Origin: Monarcha castaneiventris obscurior
Taxonomy: Eukaryota; Chordata; Aves; Passeriformes; Monarchidae
DNA: 64,000 nt
Assembly: GCA_026261815.1 (NCBI GenBank)
Contig: JAMPIT010000583.1
Location: forward strand, 1,116,001-1,180,000
Reading direction: 5' to 3'
The translations under genes and the position numbers were made by a program. Under the pieces are notes generated by a model. The model was not told the DNA's origin. It saw nothing but the letters and a program-made list of their open reading frames with translations, and did no database searches. Position 1 is the stretch's first letter; each line of letters opens with the position of its first letter. Positions 39,269 to 50,408 of the stretch are shown here, piece after piece.

Positions 39269-41789
39269 GGCTGAGTTGCTTTTCTTAAACAGCCATTGGT
39301 GTCCCACTGCTCAACAGCAAATAAAGCAGCTGCAGAAGGGGATTTACTTTTGCAGTGGTCCTGACTGCACACACTGAGCAATTTGCACAATCTGCCTCAC
39401 AACTTGAATCAGTTAAAATGCACCCCTGGGGACTACTTTCAAAAACCTATTTGGAAGAATATACACTGTCTCACTCCAAAAAAGACCAGGGGAAAAGAAG
39501 CAAAGTGGCAGAGGCTACAGCTCGTGCAAAGAAAGAAGAGAAACAAAAGCAACATAAATAAGGACCTGGCTTTCACTTTTCTCTCCATTTTTTAAAGGAT
39601 CTCTTTATGATAATGCTATAAAACTGTACATAATAATAATTGAGCACATGGCACAAAACCAAGCAAGCACTATGCAAAATTGGAACCTGGCCCTGAAAAG
39701 CCTTTCTCAAGCATCCCATTCATCTCACATGCTTTGTTGAAGACTTCCTGCTATTTCGACTTGCATACTTTGATACTTTGGAACTTTCCCTACTTCATGT
39801 TGCAAGAGCTAAGTAATTGCTTTGATCTTCCTTCCGTGCTAAAATCTTCGTGGAGATTCTTATTAAATATAACAGTCATTTAGGACCAAAACTCCTGAAA
39901 ATCAATCTTGCAATTTCTTCAGAGAGCTGTGAGAAGCATTCTTTGTTTCCCCAAGAAGCACAGTGACCTCAGTGAGGTTTTAGCAGTTCATAAAAAAGGT
40001 TCATTCGGAGATCTGTGGAAAATCTGTGCCATAATTCTTAAAAAATGAGTAGATCACAACTACCTTTACTCAAAGTTTAAAAAAATGGAGTACTTTGATG
40101 ATGTGACACAGGAATACTGATCCACTATTTTTAATTCTATTCACCTTTATCATAATCACCGTAATAAGAATTATCATCAAATATTGTAATTTCTTGTTTA
40201 GTTCTAATGCCGTAGGGTTTTTATTTTAGCAGAAGGAAACATATCTGCAATCTCTAGCAAGGCTGCCTAACTTTCTATGAAAGTTATTAATTACAGGAGT
40301 TGTATGAACTACATTCAGATCTAAATATATTTCCAATCAAAGACATTCGACACAGTAAAAATAATGATTGGTGAAGAATCAAATGCTATGTTACATTTTA
40401 TATTTCTATGCCATTTTTCTGTTTTCAATAGAGAAGCCAATAGTGTACATATTTTATTCTAATGCTTATTTTTAAAAAGTGTATGGGGAAGATGGCACTT
40501 TTTGTTAAACCGTGAGATTAAGGTTGACTATGATTTTATTAATTCGTGTTTTTTAACCCGGGATTTATTGTATTTTCTTTTTCAGCCCATATTGCTACAA
40601 TTATTGTGGTTTCTTCTCTTGTTTTCATTCTGAAGCAGACCCTGCAAGTTTGTTATTGCACGCGGAATTATCTGCCTTTCTCTGTGTGCATTCTGCTAGA
40701 AGTGTATCCTACAGAACATGGCTGGGTAACACCCGTTATAACGCTGCTTTTTTAGTTCCCGTGAACTTGTCTCTGGCTTTCAGAGAATGGGCACAAAGCT
40801 TTAAGCTCTACTTACCAGCCATTCCCTTTTCCCTGGGACCATTTCATTGGCATGGTGAAAGGATCACCCTCCCACCAGCTGAGAACAAATGCAGTAAATA
40901 AACATTTGGCCCTGCGTTTACGACCTAGTTTCCTTAGGATTCTATTTGTAGCCATCTAATAGCTGTGATTACACCAGACACTTTACAGAAAGTAGCCTTG
41001 GATTCTTTTTCAGGTGCTTTCCAACTCCAGCTGTGTAGTTCAAATTCCTCTCTCCCTAATTCAGGCCCTTGAAGCACAACATTATTTAGATATGTTGCCC
41101 ATTTTCCTACTCAGCATGAGGAACAGTCAAGTTCAAACTACCTCACAAGCTTTCTAAAATGATAGAGCTATTGCTCTGAAATGCAAGAAATGTGTGGTAT
41201 CAGCTTTTCTTGTTACTGCCATTATTTGATAAACTCAAGAAGCAGAAATCGCTTCTTTGCAAACGCCAATCTGCCTTGATCTTAAACCACTCAGCTTTAC
41301 CAACTGCAGACCAGCAGAACTGTTTCCAAACGTCCCTGCAGTGATTTTATGGTTCTTTTATTAATCAGCAAGGACAGCTCTTGGTGCTACTGAAGGGCCC
41401 AGTCCTAATACCTGGTCCCTAATAGCTGCACGTTATTCTTGTAGCTAACGAGCGAGAGCTGCAGGACTGACTCAGCTCTGCTCTGGCTCTGTGTCAGTCC
41501 AGCTCTCTCCTAATGGGCTGTCACCAAGACAACTCACGGGGCCACCAAAGAACCTCAGCACAAACACCTTGACACATCTCCTCAGCTGCACAGACTGTTT
41601 AGTATCCAAAGCCAAGGAAAGACTCCCAGCAGGGTGAGAACAGACTCTGCTTCCAGCATTGTGCCTGAGCGCTGTAATGGCAGTGATAAACTCCAGGAAT
41701 CCCCGTGTGTGCTGGAGCCCCAGTGCTGCCCTGGGAATGCTGCTCTGGGGGCTGCAGGACCTGGGTGCTGCTGCACACACCTGCCTTCT

Positions 41790-41893
41790 TCTAGGGGAAG
41801 GTGTCCCTCCCATGGCAGGGGCGGAATGACATGAGCTTTGAGGTCCCTTCCAACCCAAACTACTCTGTGATTGTGTGATACTACAATTCTATG
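41790..41893 (+). mobile_element. CR1 LINE 3' fragment
   Basis: It reads ggaaggtgtccctcccatgg, then tttgaggtcccttccaaccc, then octamer-like repeats ending ATTCTATG. This is the sense 3' end of CR1, antisense to CDH8. Confidence 0.87.
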
Positions 41894-44800
41894 AAAAGGA
41901 GTTTCTACTCTCCTCTAGCTGAAGCAGAGCAACACCCACCCAACCCAGTTCATGCCTCTTTTCATTATTTCAGTTAGGAGTTTACTTAACTTGAAACCTG
42001 CAGTAACTGGCACGGCTATGGCAGCAGCAGTAGTCAATAAAATGAGCTGGAAAGCAGCAGCTCAATCCACGTTCTGACTCATGTCGAACAAGTACTTTCT
42101 CTACACTAATCCCATGAGGGTTTAGATCTAAAGTATTTAGAAGCTGAACTATTTAGGAAGGCTCTGTTGAACACGAGTGAGTTCTGTTCCTAGCAGCTCA
42201 TTACTTTCCCCTTACAGTAGTAGATTCCTCCCTATACCAAAACTGTTTCCCCATTTCTCTCCAGCTTGAAGTGCTTCCCTGTCATTGTATCATGAGTAAT
42301 TACAGCAACAGTCCCCATGTCTCTCTTTTATTAACACCTCTCAAATATTTGTGCAGTGATTTCAAATCCTTCTTTAATCACCTCTGATCCAGTTTATACA
42401 AATGAAGTTCAATCAATATTTCATTATAAGTAATATTCTCCTGACCTTAGCTGTCCTGCTTTGAACTTTCTCACTATCTCAGCAGTGGTTTTTTATGATG
42501 ACAGCTCTTATCAGCCCTACACACAATATTCTGAGGGCACCTTGTACCACTGGGAATGAGCTGGACAGTAACAACCAGACAGAAGAAACAGGCTGAACAA
42601 CACAAACATATCTGTAACTGAAACATTGCTGGTTTATCCCCTCTTGCTCCCTTACTTGTTTTCATTCTGCTGGACTCTATTATAAGGTCTAAATGGAGGC
42701 AAGACTTCAAATTAAAATAAAAGATTCAGACCTGTCTTTTGTTGAGTGACATTTTCATTCCTCCAACTGAATTAAATGAATTCATTTATGTTCTGATTTC
42801 AAAAGTTCAACATTGTGGACCAGAGAGGGCCACACACTTGCTGCTTAAAGCATGTGCCCTTCCAACTGAAAGTTAAGCCAGGTATAGGGAAAAACCCCAC
42901 AATTATTCACTCTCCAAAGAAATAAGCACATTCTATGACGAGAGTCTTCAGCTTTCTGGGTCTGCTGACTCTCCCATTCATCTCAGCTGCACCTCCTTGA
43001 GCCTGGGCTTTGTACCAAATGCCCATATCCAAGATGGCAATGCTTAAAAGCTGTTCTTTTTCACCCAGGCTAAGGGTTTGTGCTCCACTAATCCCATGTG
43101 CTTTCCAGTGCAGTAGGGCTTTGCTGTAATTTGCCTTGTTCATGTAACTATATTTCAGGTGTGTGTAGGAGTGACATTATTTAAGTTCATGTGAAATGTA
43201 AATAAGTCAGACATAGCTGAAAATGTATTTCCTCTGCCATCCCTATATTGTAGAACACAGTGTCACTTCATATTACTTTCCATTATGATAATCTTATTTT
43301 AAAGCTGACAGTCATGATTTAATATCCTTGAAAAAGCTTAAAAGTGAGAAGTGTACTCCAGCTACTTTTAGCGGTCTTAAGGAACCCCCTTTCCCAGCAT
43401 TTGGATTGTCATTTGGATTATGAGAGGATCCATACAACTCGTGTATGTACCTTTATAAATAAAACACACTAGGCAGGGAGCCTGGCATCAGTTACTGAGA
43501 TGGAACTATAATGATATAAGGAATATATTTCAGCCCACCATGAGTTTTGTTACTAATCTGATGCCATCACATTGTAAGTTTTGCCTCTCAGAAAAATCTA
43601 AATCTGTATCTTTGTCATGTATTATTTATATCCACCCTCTATCCAACAAACCAGTGGTCATAATAAAATTCACCTACAAAAAGCGAAAAATATTCAGAAC
43701 AAGCCATCAAAAAAGCATTTACCCTAAGCCACATTCAGAGCACTGAGTGTAAAATAACTTCCGAATTACCTCCTTTCATGTGTCTATAACTCTTACAGAA
43801 GAACTTGCAAACTAAAACTGCCGCAGTATATGCATTTTTCATCTCAGGTAATGGAAAATTATTGTTTTATGGGTCACTCACCTACACTTGTTTCTTTGTG
43901 CCCAGCATTATAGAATTGTTTCAGTGAGGAGGTTGAGAGTAATGCCAGAGTTCCAGCTGAGAGTGATTCAGGTAAGGGCCACATCCACTGCCAAGCCAGG
44001 AGGAACCAAAAAGCAGGAGAGTAAACAGCTGCTTTCCTCACACTTACCCTCAGGTGTGACAACCCTTCCTAGCACAGGCACGAAGCCACATCCTACTCCT
44101 TTGCTCTCTCTTTTTGTTGTCAGGGTGACAGAGGCAGAGGAATCAGGAGGCCTGGTTGGGTTAATTCCTCATCGTTGACTCTCCATGTGCCATTAAAACC
44201 AAGCAGGAAGGTCAGACAATCCTTACTCTGAGCCAGGAAATGAAAAAAAACATAGACAGGCTACCCTAACGTTGGAGCTGCACAAATCTACATTTACTCT
44301 TGGTTTCTAAGAAAGATAATAAAAGGCCAGTCATCTAGAAGAATAGTAAATAGATCAGCTCTGTAGCCATACTTTTGTAACACTCGATAGGCTCCTATGA
44401 ATGACAGAAAATATTTACATTCTGAAGTGGATCACTCTCACATAGCCCATTTCTGAAAATGCTGATTCCATTTTGGGGAAGACACAATACCCATGTTCAG
44501 AAACAATTCTGTTTCTAATTGATTGAAAAGGCTTTCAACTTATCAGGGCACTAATGAAATGTAATCACAGAGAAAATGCAGCTGTGAACACACCCACATT
44601 CCCTCCCACCCCCAAAAATACCCCAAACAACCCTCAAACCCTGAAGTATGTACCACACTTGGAGGATCATCTTCAGGTTTGATTTGTTTGGGGTAAAATA
44701 CTAGTACACCTGCTCTGCTTTAATTTGTACACTGTCACAGCAGTATTCAAACATCTTCCTGTGTGAAAACTTCCCCTGAGGGTCCTGAGGATTACAAGAA

Positions 44801-47048
44801 AATGTGTTTTCCTGGCTTAGTTACTGAGAGTTGTGATGGTTCACATTGCAAAGTTTGGACAAATATAAAGAAACAATCCAACATCTTCACACTTTGTATT
44901 TGCTTTGGACATTTTGGTTATGTATATGTGGCTGTAGTTTCTACATAACTATCTCCATCTGGCTGGTTTAATGATGAAACTTTTATGCATATTTATATTT
45001 TACATACCCTAAACAATTTGGTGAGAGCAGGATTCCACCACAGATGAAGGGCACTACACAGAGATGGCAAAGAAACAGGGAACAGCCTCAGTTCAGAAAC
45101 TCATCCCTTTGCAGTGAATTAGAGAAGAATATAATTGATGTCATTCACAGATCTAGAAAAATGGGGAATCTGAAGCCATTTATTCACTCAGAAGCAGCTC
45201 CATAACATGAAGCCACTTAGGGACTGTGGCCACAGTTGAATTCTTTGTGAATAAATTCCCCTCAGACACCAACATGTCATTTTCATGGTAACTGAACTGC
45301 TCTGCAAAGGAATATTTGTAGCTGGAAATGAAGGGAGGAGGGGGAAATTAATGCCAGTGAAACAGGAGAAAAATCCTGATTTTCAGGTTCACCAAGAAGC
45401 TTTGGATCTCTCTCTGGCTTTCAGAATAATGGGAATCACTTTCCTAGGTGAGGAATAGTTACTTCTTTGGATTAAGCATCAGGGTTTAATGCAATATAAG
45501 TAAGAAAACTGAATAAAATGAAATCATTTTAACATTTGGAATATTTCTTTCAGGCCATTTTTCTGTGGAAGAAAATCTCTTGTGTAGGTGGAGAATGCAC
45601 TTCTCAGCTCCTTTAGCAAAGCTGATGTGTTCCCATGCTAAGGCACTGACTTTCCCTAGCAGAAACAGAAAAACCCTACAGTCAATTCCCCTCTAATTAA
45701 CATAGCTCACACAAGTCATTACTGCAGGCAAGAATTTGTAATATTAAAGAAACCAAACAGTATATTTTGATACTTGATGGTCAGAGGTCTGTTCAGAGTT
45801 GTATTTCCACATGATTGTGACAAATGAGCCAGCAGGAGCTAAGGGCCTTCTCTAATAACACTCTCTTAACACACTTATTTTTGGAACAAGCTGCTCTTTT
45901 CCCATTGTACTGTGCTAGAATTTTTCTCTGTAAAACTCTATTTTACATGCAGTGTAAAAATAAAGGGTTGAATCACATTCCAGAGATCCCTTTCACATTT
46001 AGGATAGCTGTCCTTCAACCAGAAAAACCCACTTTAATGGACTAATCCATTAATATTTATTGATGCACACTATTTACATAAAATCCCATAAAGTTAGGGC
46101 ATTTCTAGGAATGGGAAATAATTTTTCCATGCCATTTCACCAGAAAGATTTAAAGAAATTCCATCTTTTAAAGATTACAAGAGTACTGTGTTTAATGTTA
46201 GTGAGACAACTTAGTACACCTGATCTACTAAAAGAATTCTTTAATAATTTCTCTGAGCATTTATTTTATAATTTTCTTAGTCTGCACAAGGACAAGTATT
46301 TTTACTCCAATTTTACTGCTTTACAACTGTATAAATTCAGGTGGGTATTTGTATGATTTGAAAAAAGTTTTAATTTTCTTCTCCTGAGGATATCACATCT
46401 TTACTCACAGTGATTAGAAAGGACTTCTAGTAACAGGTGAAAGACAATTATAAATATTATCAAATCACCTTAAAACTTGCTTTTTAGACATAACTAAATG
46501 AATTGCTGTAAGTAAAACATATGTACAGAAAACAAGAGGGAATGGATTTATTGGCACTTCTTTCAGATGACTTTCAAGACTATAATACCACAGAGAAATA
46601 GTTACCCTAAATGTGTGCTAATGAAACTTCATGCCAACACTCACTATTGATGCTCTTTCTCTCCTCAAATTGATCCAACCAATCAAGAAATAAAAAGAAT
46701 TTCCAATGAAAACTCAAAATCTATTCACTGAAATTCCCAAGCTAAACTGTACTTTAACTGGGAATGCTATAGAGTCTTTAGAATGAAAATGATATTATGC
46801 TCATCAAATCCCACAGGCCAAGCCCTGCGTTCCCTGATCAGTTTTGTCACACAGCTCCTCCTCTGCCTTCAGCGGCTCCAGTCACCTCTGTAACACTGCC
46901 ACACCATCACTCCCACTAGCACTAATCCATGTTTTTCCATTGTTTTTCCCCAAGATCAGACTCTGAGGAGCACGAGTGAGAGCTGGGTGATGAGATGCAC
47001 AGGAGGCAGGGGGTGATCTCATCTACAAATACAACCAGAGGGTTACTT

Positions 47049-47275
47049 CAGCTTGGAAAAAGCCTCTGAGACCATGGAGCCCAACCACTCCCCAGCAGTG
47101 CCAAGCCCACCTTGTCCACATCCCTGGGTGCCACATCCACACAGCTTTAAATCCCTCCAGGATGGGCACTCCCCACCACTGCTCTGGGCAGCTGTGCCAC
47201 TGCTGGACAGCCCTTTCCATGAAGGAATTGTTCCCAATCCCCAATCCAAGCCTGCCCTGGAGCAAGCTGAGGGGA
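47049..47275 (-). mobile_element. CR1 LINE 3' fragment next to the exon 4 donor
   Basis: It starts at TGGAAAAAGCCTCTGAGACC and runs through gcactccccaccactgctct to ccaagcctgccctggagcaa, the usual order of a reverse-complemented CR1 3' end. The terminal octamers are missing or eroded. Its right edge leaves only about 35 nt of intron before the CDH8 exon 4 splice donor. Confidence 0.8.
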
Positions 47276-47310
47276 CTCCCGGAGCCAGGGGGTGCTGTTC
47301 AGTCACCTAC

Positions 47311-47430
47311 CTGTGTGGGGCTCGATGGAGAAGTAAGGCTGTCCTTCCAGGATGCTATAAACCAGCTTGGCACTGTTCCCATACACCGGATCGTCTGCAT
47401 CTGTAGCTGTTACTTTAGTAACAAAGGTGC
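47311..47430 (-). CDS. CDH8: Cadherin-8 exon 4 (first half of EC2)
   Basis: This 120-nt coding exon belongs to a calcium-dependent homophilic adhesion protein of the plasma membrane, mainly neuronal for this family member. It reads in frame from a split glycine codon through [20 protein letters not shown] and [15 protein letters not shown], roughly residues 183-222 of a protein of about 800. The DADD segment supplies the DxD calcium ligands of EC2. The acceptor is ttctatttag before 47430 and the donor is CACAG/gtaggt at 47310. Both flanking introns are phase 1, and the length matches exon 4 of type II cadherins. The peptide agrees with remembered mammalian CDH8 except for a few changes, including His where mammals have Glu near the end. 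A CR1 fragment lies about 35 nt beyond the donor. Another type II cadherin is the alternative but fits less well. Confidence 0.92.
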
Positions 47431-49599
47431 CTAAATAGAAAGAATACACACAATTACTGTTTACAATCACTGGGAATTTGCATATCTTATTCAAAAACTA
47501 ATTTGAAACAAAAATTCATTTCCTTGTGAGCTGTGTAACAATAATAAAAGAAGGAAAAATAACAGTAACAAGTTAAAATATTACTTGTGGAACAGAAACA
47601 AAACATTTTCCTTCAAGCTGATATGTGCCAGCAGCCTGAATTTCTGGGTAAAAGAAAAGCCCTTTTAGTATCTGTATTATTTAAAGTTTCTTTGTGGAAT
47701 GCATTTAAAGCTACCTGATAGATCTGTGCAGACTTCAAGCATTTGCAAAGGAATCATATCAAAGGGATACAAAACACAAGGCTAATAATACCATATAATA
47801 CTGTGCATTTAAGACTTGCAAATTCACATTTGAAAAGGAAAAAAAAAACTTTGCCAAGTTACAGAGACCAGATAGAAAAACAATAATAAAAGGGTTCTTT
47901 TTATTTCCCTTGGCTTGCAGCCATGATAATGATTTGATGTGGCCACAGTGACAGAGTTGGGACAACAATGATTGTCTCTGAAATGAGTGTCTGCCACTCG
48001 GGGGGCCATTGTTCACCCAGAGTTATAAATTCCATACTCTGACAAAAATAAATAGAAACAAAAATAAGGAAATTACCCTTTTTATCTCTTAGACAACATA
48101 GCAATTGCCATTTCTGTAAGAAGCAAAATGGAATGGAATTCAGTTGGTTGCATTAAGGTTGCTGCAGAGACTTTTTTTGGCTGACATAAAAGTATGATGG
48201 CGTTAACTAGGCTGACAATAAAGACAATATCTACAGAGGGAAAGAAAGCAAGAGCGGGAGAAAGGTCAAGGGCTGAATTATGTTCAGAAAGGAAAATAAT
48301 TACAGCACCCACCAAAAATCCCCTTTTCTGGATGAGCCAGTAAAAATACCCAAGCAGTTCCCTCCCACCCTTGGTGTGCTGCTGAATCCTGATCCCATGG
48401 CCCTTCAGGACAGGAGCAGTAGAGCAAGGGGAAGGAGATCCCTTTGGCACATCTTCCTCTCTCCCTCTGAGGCTGTTACGGCTCAGGGAAGTTTTGGGGG
48501 TTACAGCATGTGCAAATTATTTAGAAGAATGTTTGCTTATTTAGATATAATTTGCATATGACCCAATAGCTGCCATTTCCCTCTTTCCCACCTGGCCACT
48601 TAAAACACCAGGGCAGGGTGTGGGGCTGGGGTTTGGGAGGGCAGGATTTGAGAGCATGGAGAACACCTCTCTTAAGGAGCACAGGCTCTGCAGGGACCTA
48701 AGTTGTGGCAGGTTTGCTACATGGAAGTAATGGAATAATTTTCAGGGAGAGGAATATGGGTTGCTGTAATATATCTCACTAGAGAAAAAAAAAAAGGGTT
48801 TGGCTTGTATTGGTCATTTATTTTTTGGTGCAAATTTGGCCATTCTTACAGGGGAGAATATCAGCAAAGGCTGGCAGATCAGTGTGAGCTCCACCATGAC
48901 CCACCCAGAGGGAAAGTGTCCCCCCTGCATCTCTCCTGTGCTCAGCAGGGGCCAGAGGAGTCCTGCAGCTGATACACATCCCATGGGAAAGGAAGATTAT
49001 GTCACATCTCTCTTTGACAGCTTGCTGAGCCTGTTTTATAAACATGCAAACTGTTCATGTTTTGAAGCTTAACTGTATTTGATGCTGAAAGGTGAACTTA
49101 TACCTAACCTTTAACAGAATAGTTTTCACCCTGTCACTGGGTCTGAGAAATGGACTTTATCCTCAACTTGGTGGTGTTTGTAAGGAATTAAGATCAGAAA
49201 TTTATTTTCTGACCAGTGACAACAACCAGACACTGACAGACAACTCCTGAGAGCTCTGAGTGGAAATGATAAAGGGCACAGGTGACACATGTGGTGCCCA
49301 GCCCTGTGGCAAGTCCAGAAGCCTCAGCCTGCAGGTGATACCCTCAGTGCCCTCCTTCACCCACAGGAGAATATAAAGAGGAAGGGGAAGCAGCCCTGGG
49401 GCACACTCAGAGGCCGTGGCACAGGCTGCAGAAAACAGGGAACAACGACAAGGAAGTTGCAGGAAGCTTGAGTTGGGATGTTGCAGGAAGAGAGGGACAA
49501 AAGGCCCCTCTGTGGTTTGCCCACAGGAGTCACAGAGCATGAGAAGCTGTAGCTCATGGGATTGCCTCACGTTTAAGTTCTGTTGGCTTGCCTTTTGTA

Positions 49600-50047
49600 G
49601 CTCACACTGATGCCTTAGGTTTTAACTTCTATAATTTCAAATTCTGTACTGCTTAGAGTGTAACTCTGAAGTTCCTTGTAGCCTGTAATTGCTGCTCTCT
49701 TGTGCTGGGCAGACACAACAAAGCCTCTCCAGGCTTTGCCTTCAAGGACAGCCAGGCTCTGCTAGGCCCAAAATGTGTAACCCAAAGCCTCTAAGGGGGG
49801 AGCAAGCTGAGGGGAATTACATCATTAAACTGGGGCTTTAATTGGAGAATTAACCCTGATATGCAAATGAACCAAACCTATAAAGGTGTGAAGAACTCGT
49901 GACCTGGGGTCCATCTTGGGGTCCATTTTTGGAGGCAGCCTCTGGCTCCCCAGGGTGTACCTTGAAGGCCCTTCAAATAAATATCTATCTTTATTCCCTT
50001 ACTCTTGTCTAGTCTCTGTTTCTAGGTGGCTGGAGAAGGCATCAACA
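49600..50047 (+). mobile_element. Solo LTR of an endogenous retrovirus-like element
   Basis: In order, the block has a TATA box CCTATAAAGG at 49877-49886, a poly(A) signal AATAAA at 49976-49981, a T-rich actcttgtctagtctctgtt segment and an end at ...AAGGCATCAACA. This is the layout of avian ERV LTRs. No coding retroviral sequence follows; a minisatellite begins about 100 bp later. The 5' limit is uncertain and may lie up to 150 bp further left. Confidence 0.68.
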
Positions 50048-50145
50048 CTTGTTACAAGGGCTCTGTTTTGCTGTTCCCACAGACAATCATCCCTCAGCCA
50101 AGCTGTACCTCCCCTCTCTGGATCTCAGGCTACAGCCCCACCATC

Positions 50146-50408
50146 CAGCACATCCCAGCACATCCCAGCACATCCCAGCACATCCAGCACATCCCAGCAA
50201 ATCCCAGCACACCCCAGCATATCCCAGCACATCCCAGCACATCCAGCACATCCCAGCACATCCAGCACATCCCAGCACATCCCAGCACATCCAGCACATC
50301 CAGCACATCCCAGCACATCCCAGCACACCCAGCACATCCCAGCACATGCCAGCACATCCCTGCACATCCCAGCAAATCCCAGCAAATCCCAGCACATCCA
50401 GCACATCC
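50146..50408. repeat. Minisatellite with mixed 10-bp and 9-bp units (CAGCACATCC / CAGCACATC)
   Basis: About 27 head-to-tail units: roughly twenty of 10 bp and seven of 9 bp, with point variants such as CAGCAAATCC, CAGCATATCC and CTGCACATCC. The unit lacks stop codons in every frame, so long artificial open frames appear on both strands. The array lies just after the solo LTR. Confidence 0.95.

Larger units (their letters stand above)
34965..47310 (-). other. CDH8: CDH8 intron 4 (12.3 kb)
   Basis: Bounded by gtaggt at 47310 and attgtag at 34965. It contains CR1 pieces at 36553-36645, 41790-41893 and 47049-47275, an AT-rich simple repeat at 37422-37478 and a T19 run at 39250. The rest looks unique; the stretch at about 38060-38520 has balanced composition and no repeat character. 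Confidence 0.85.
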
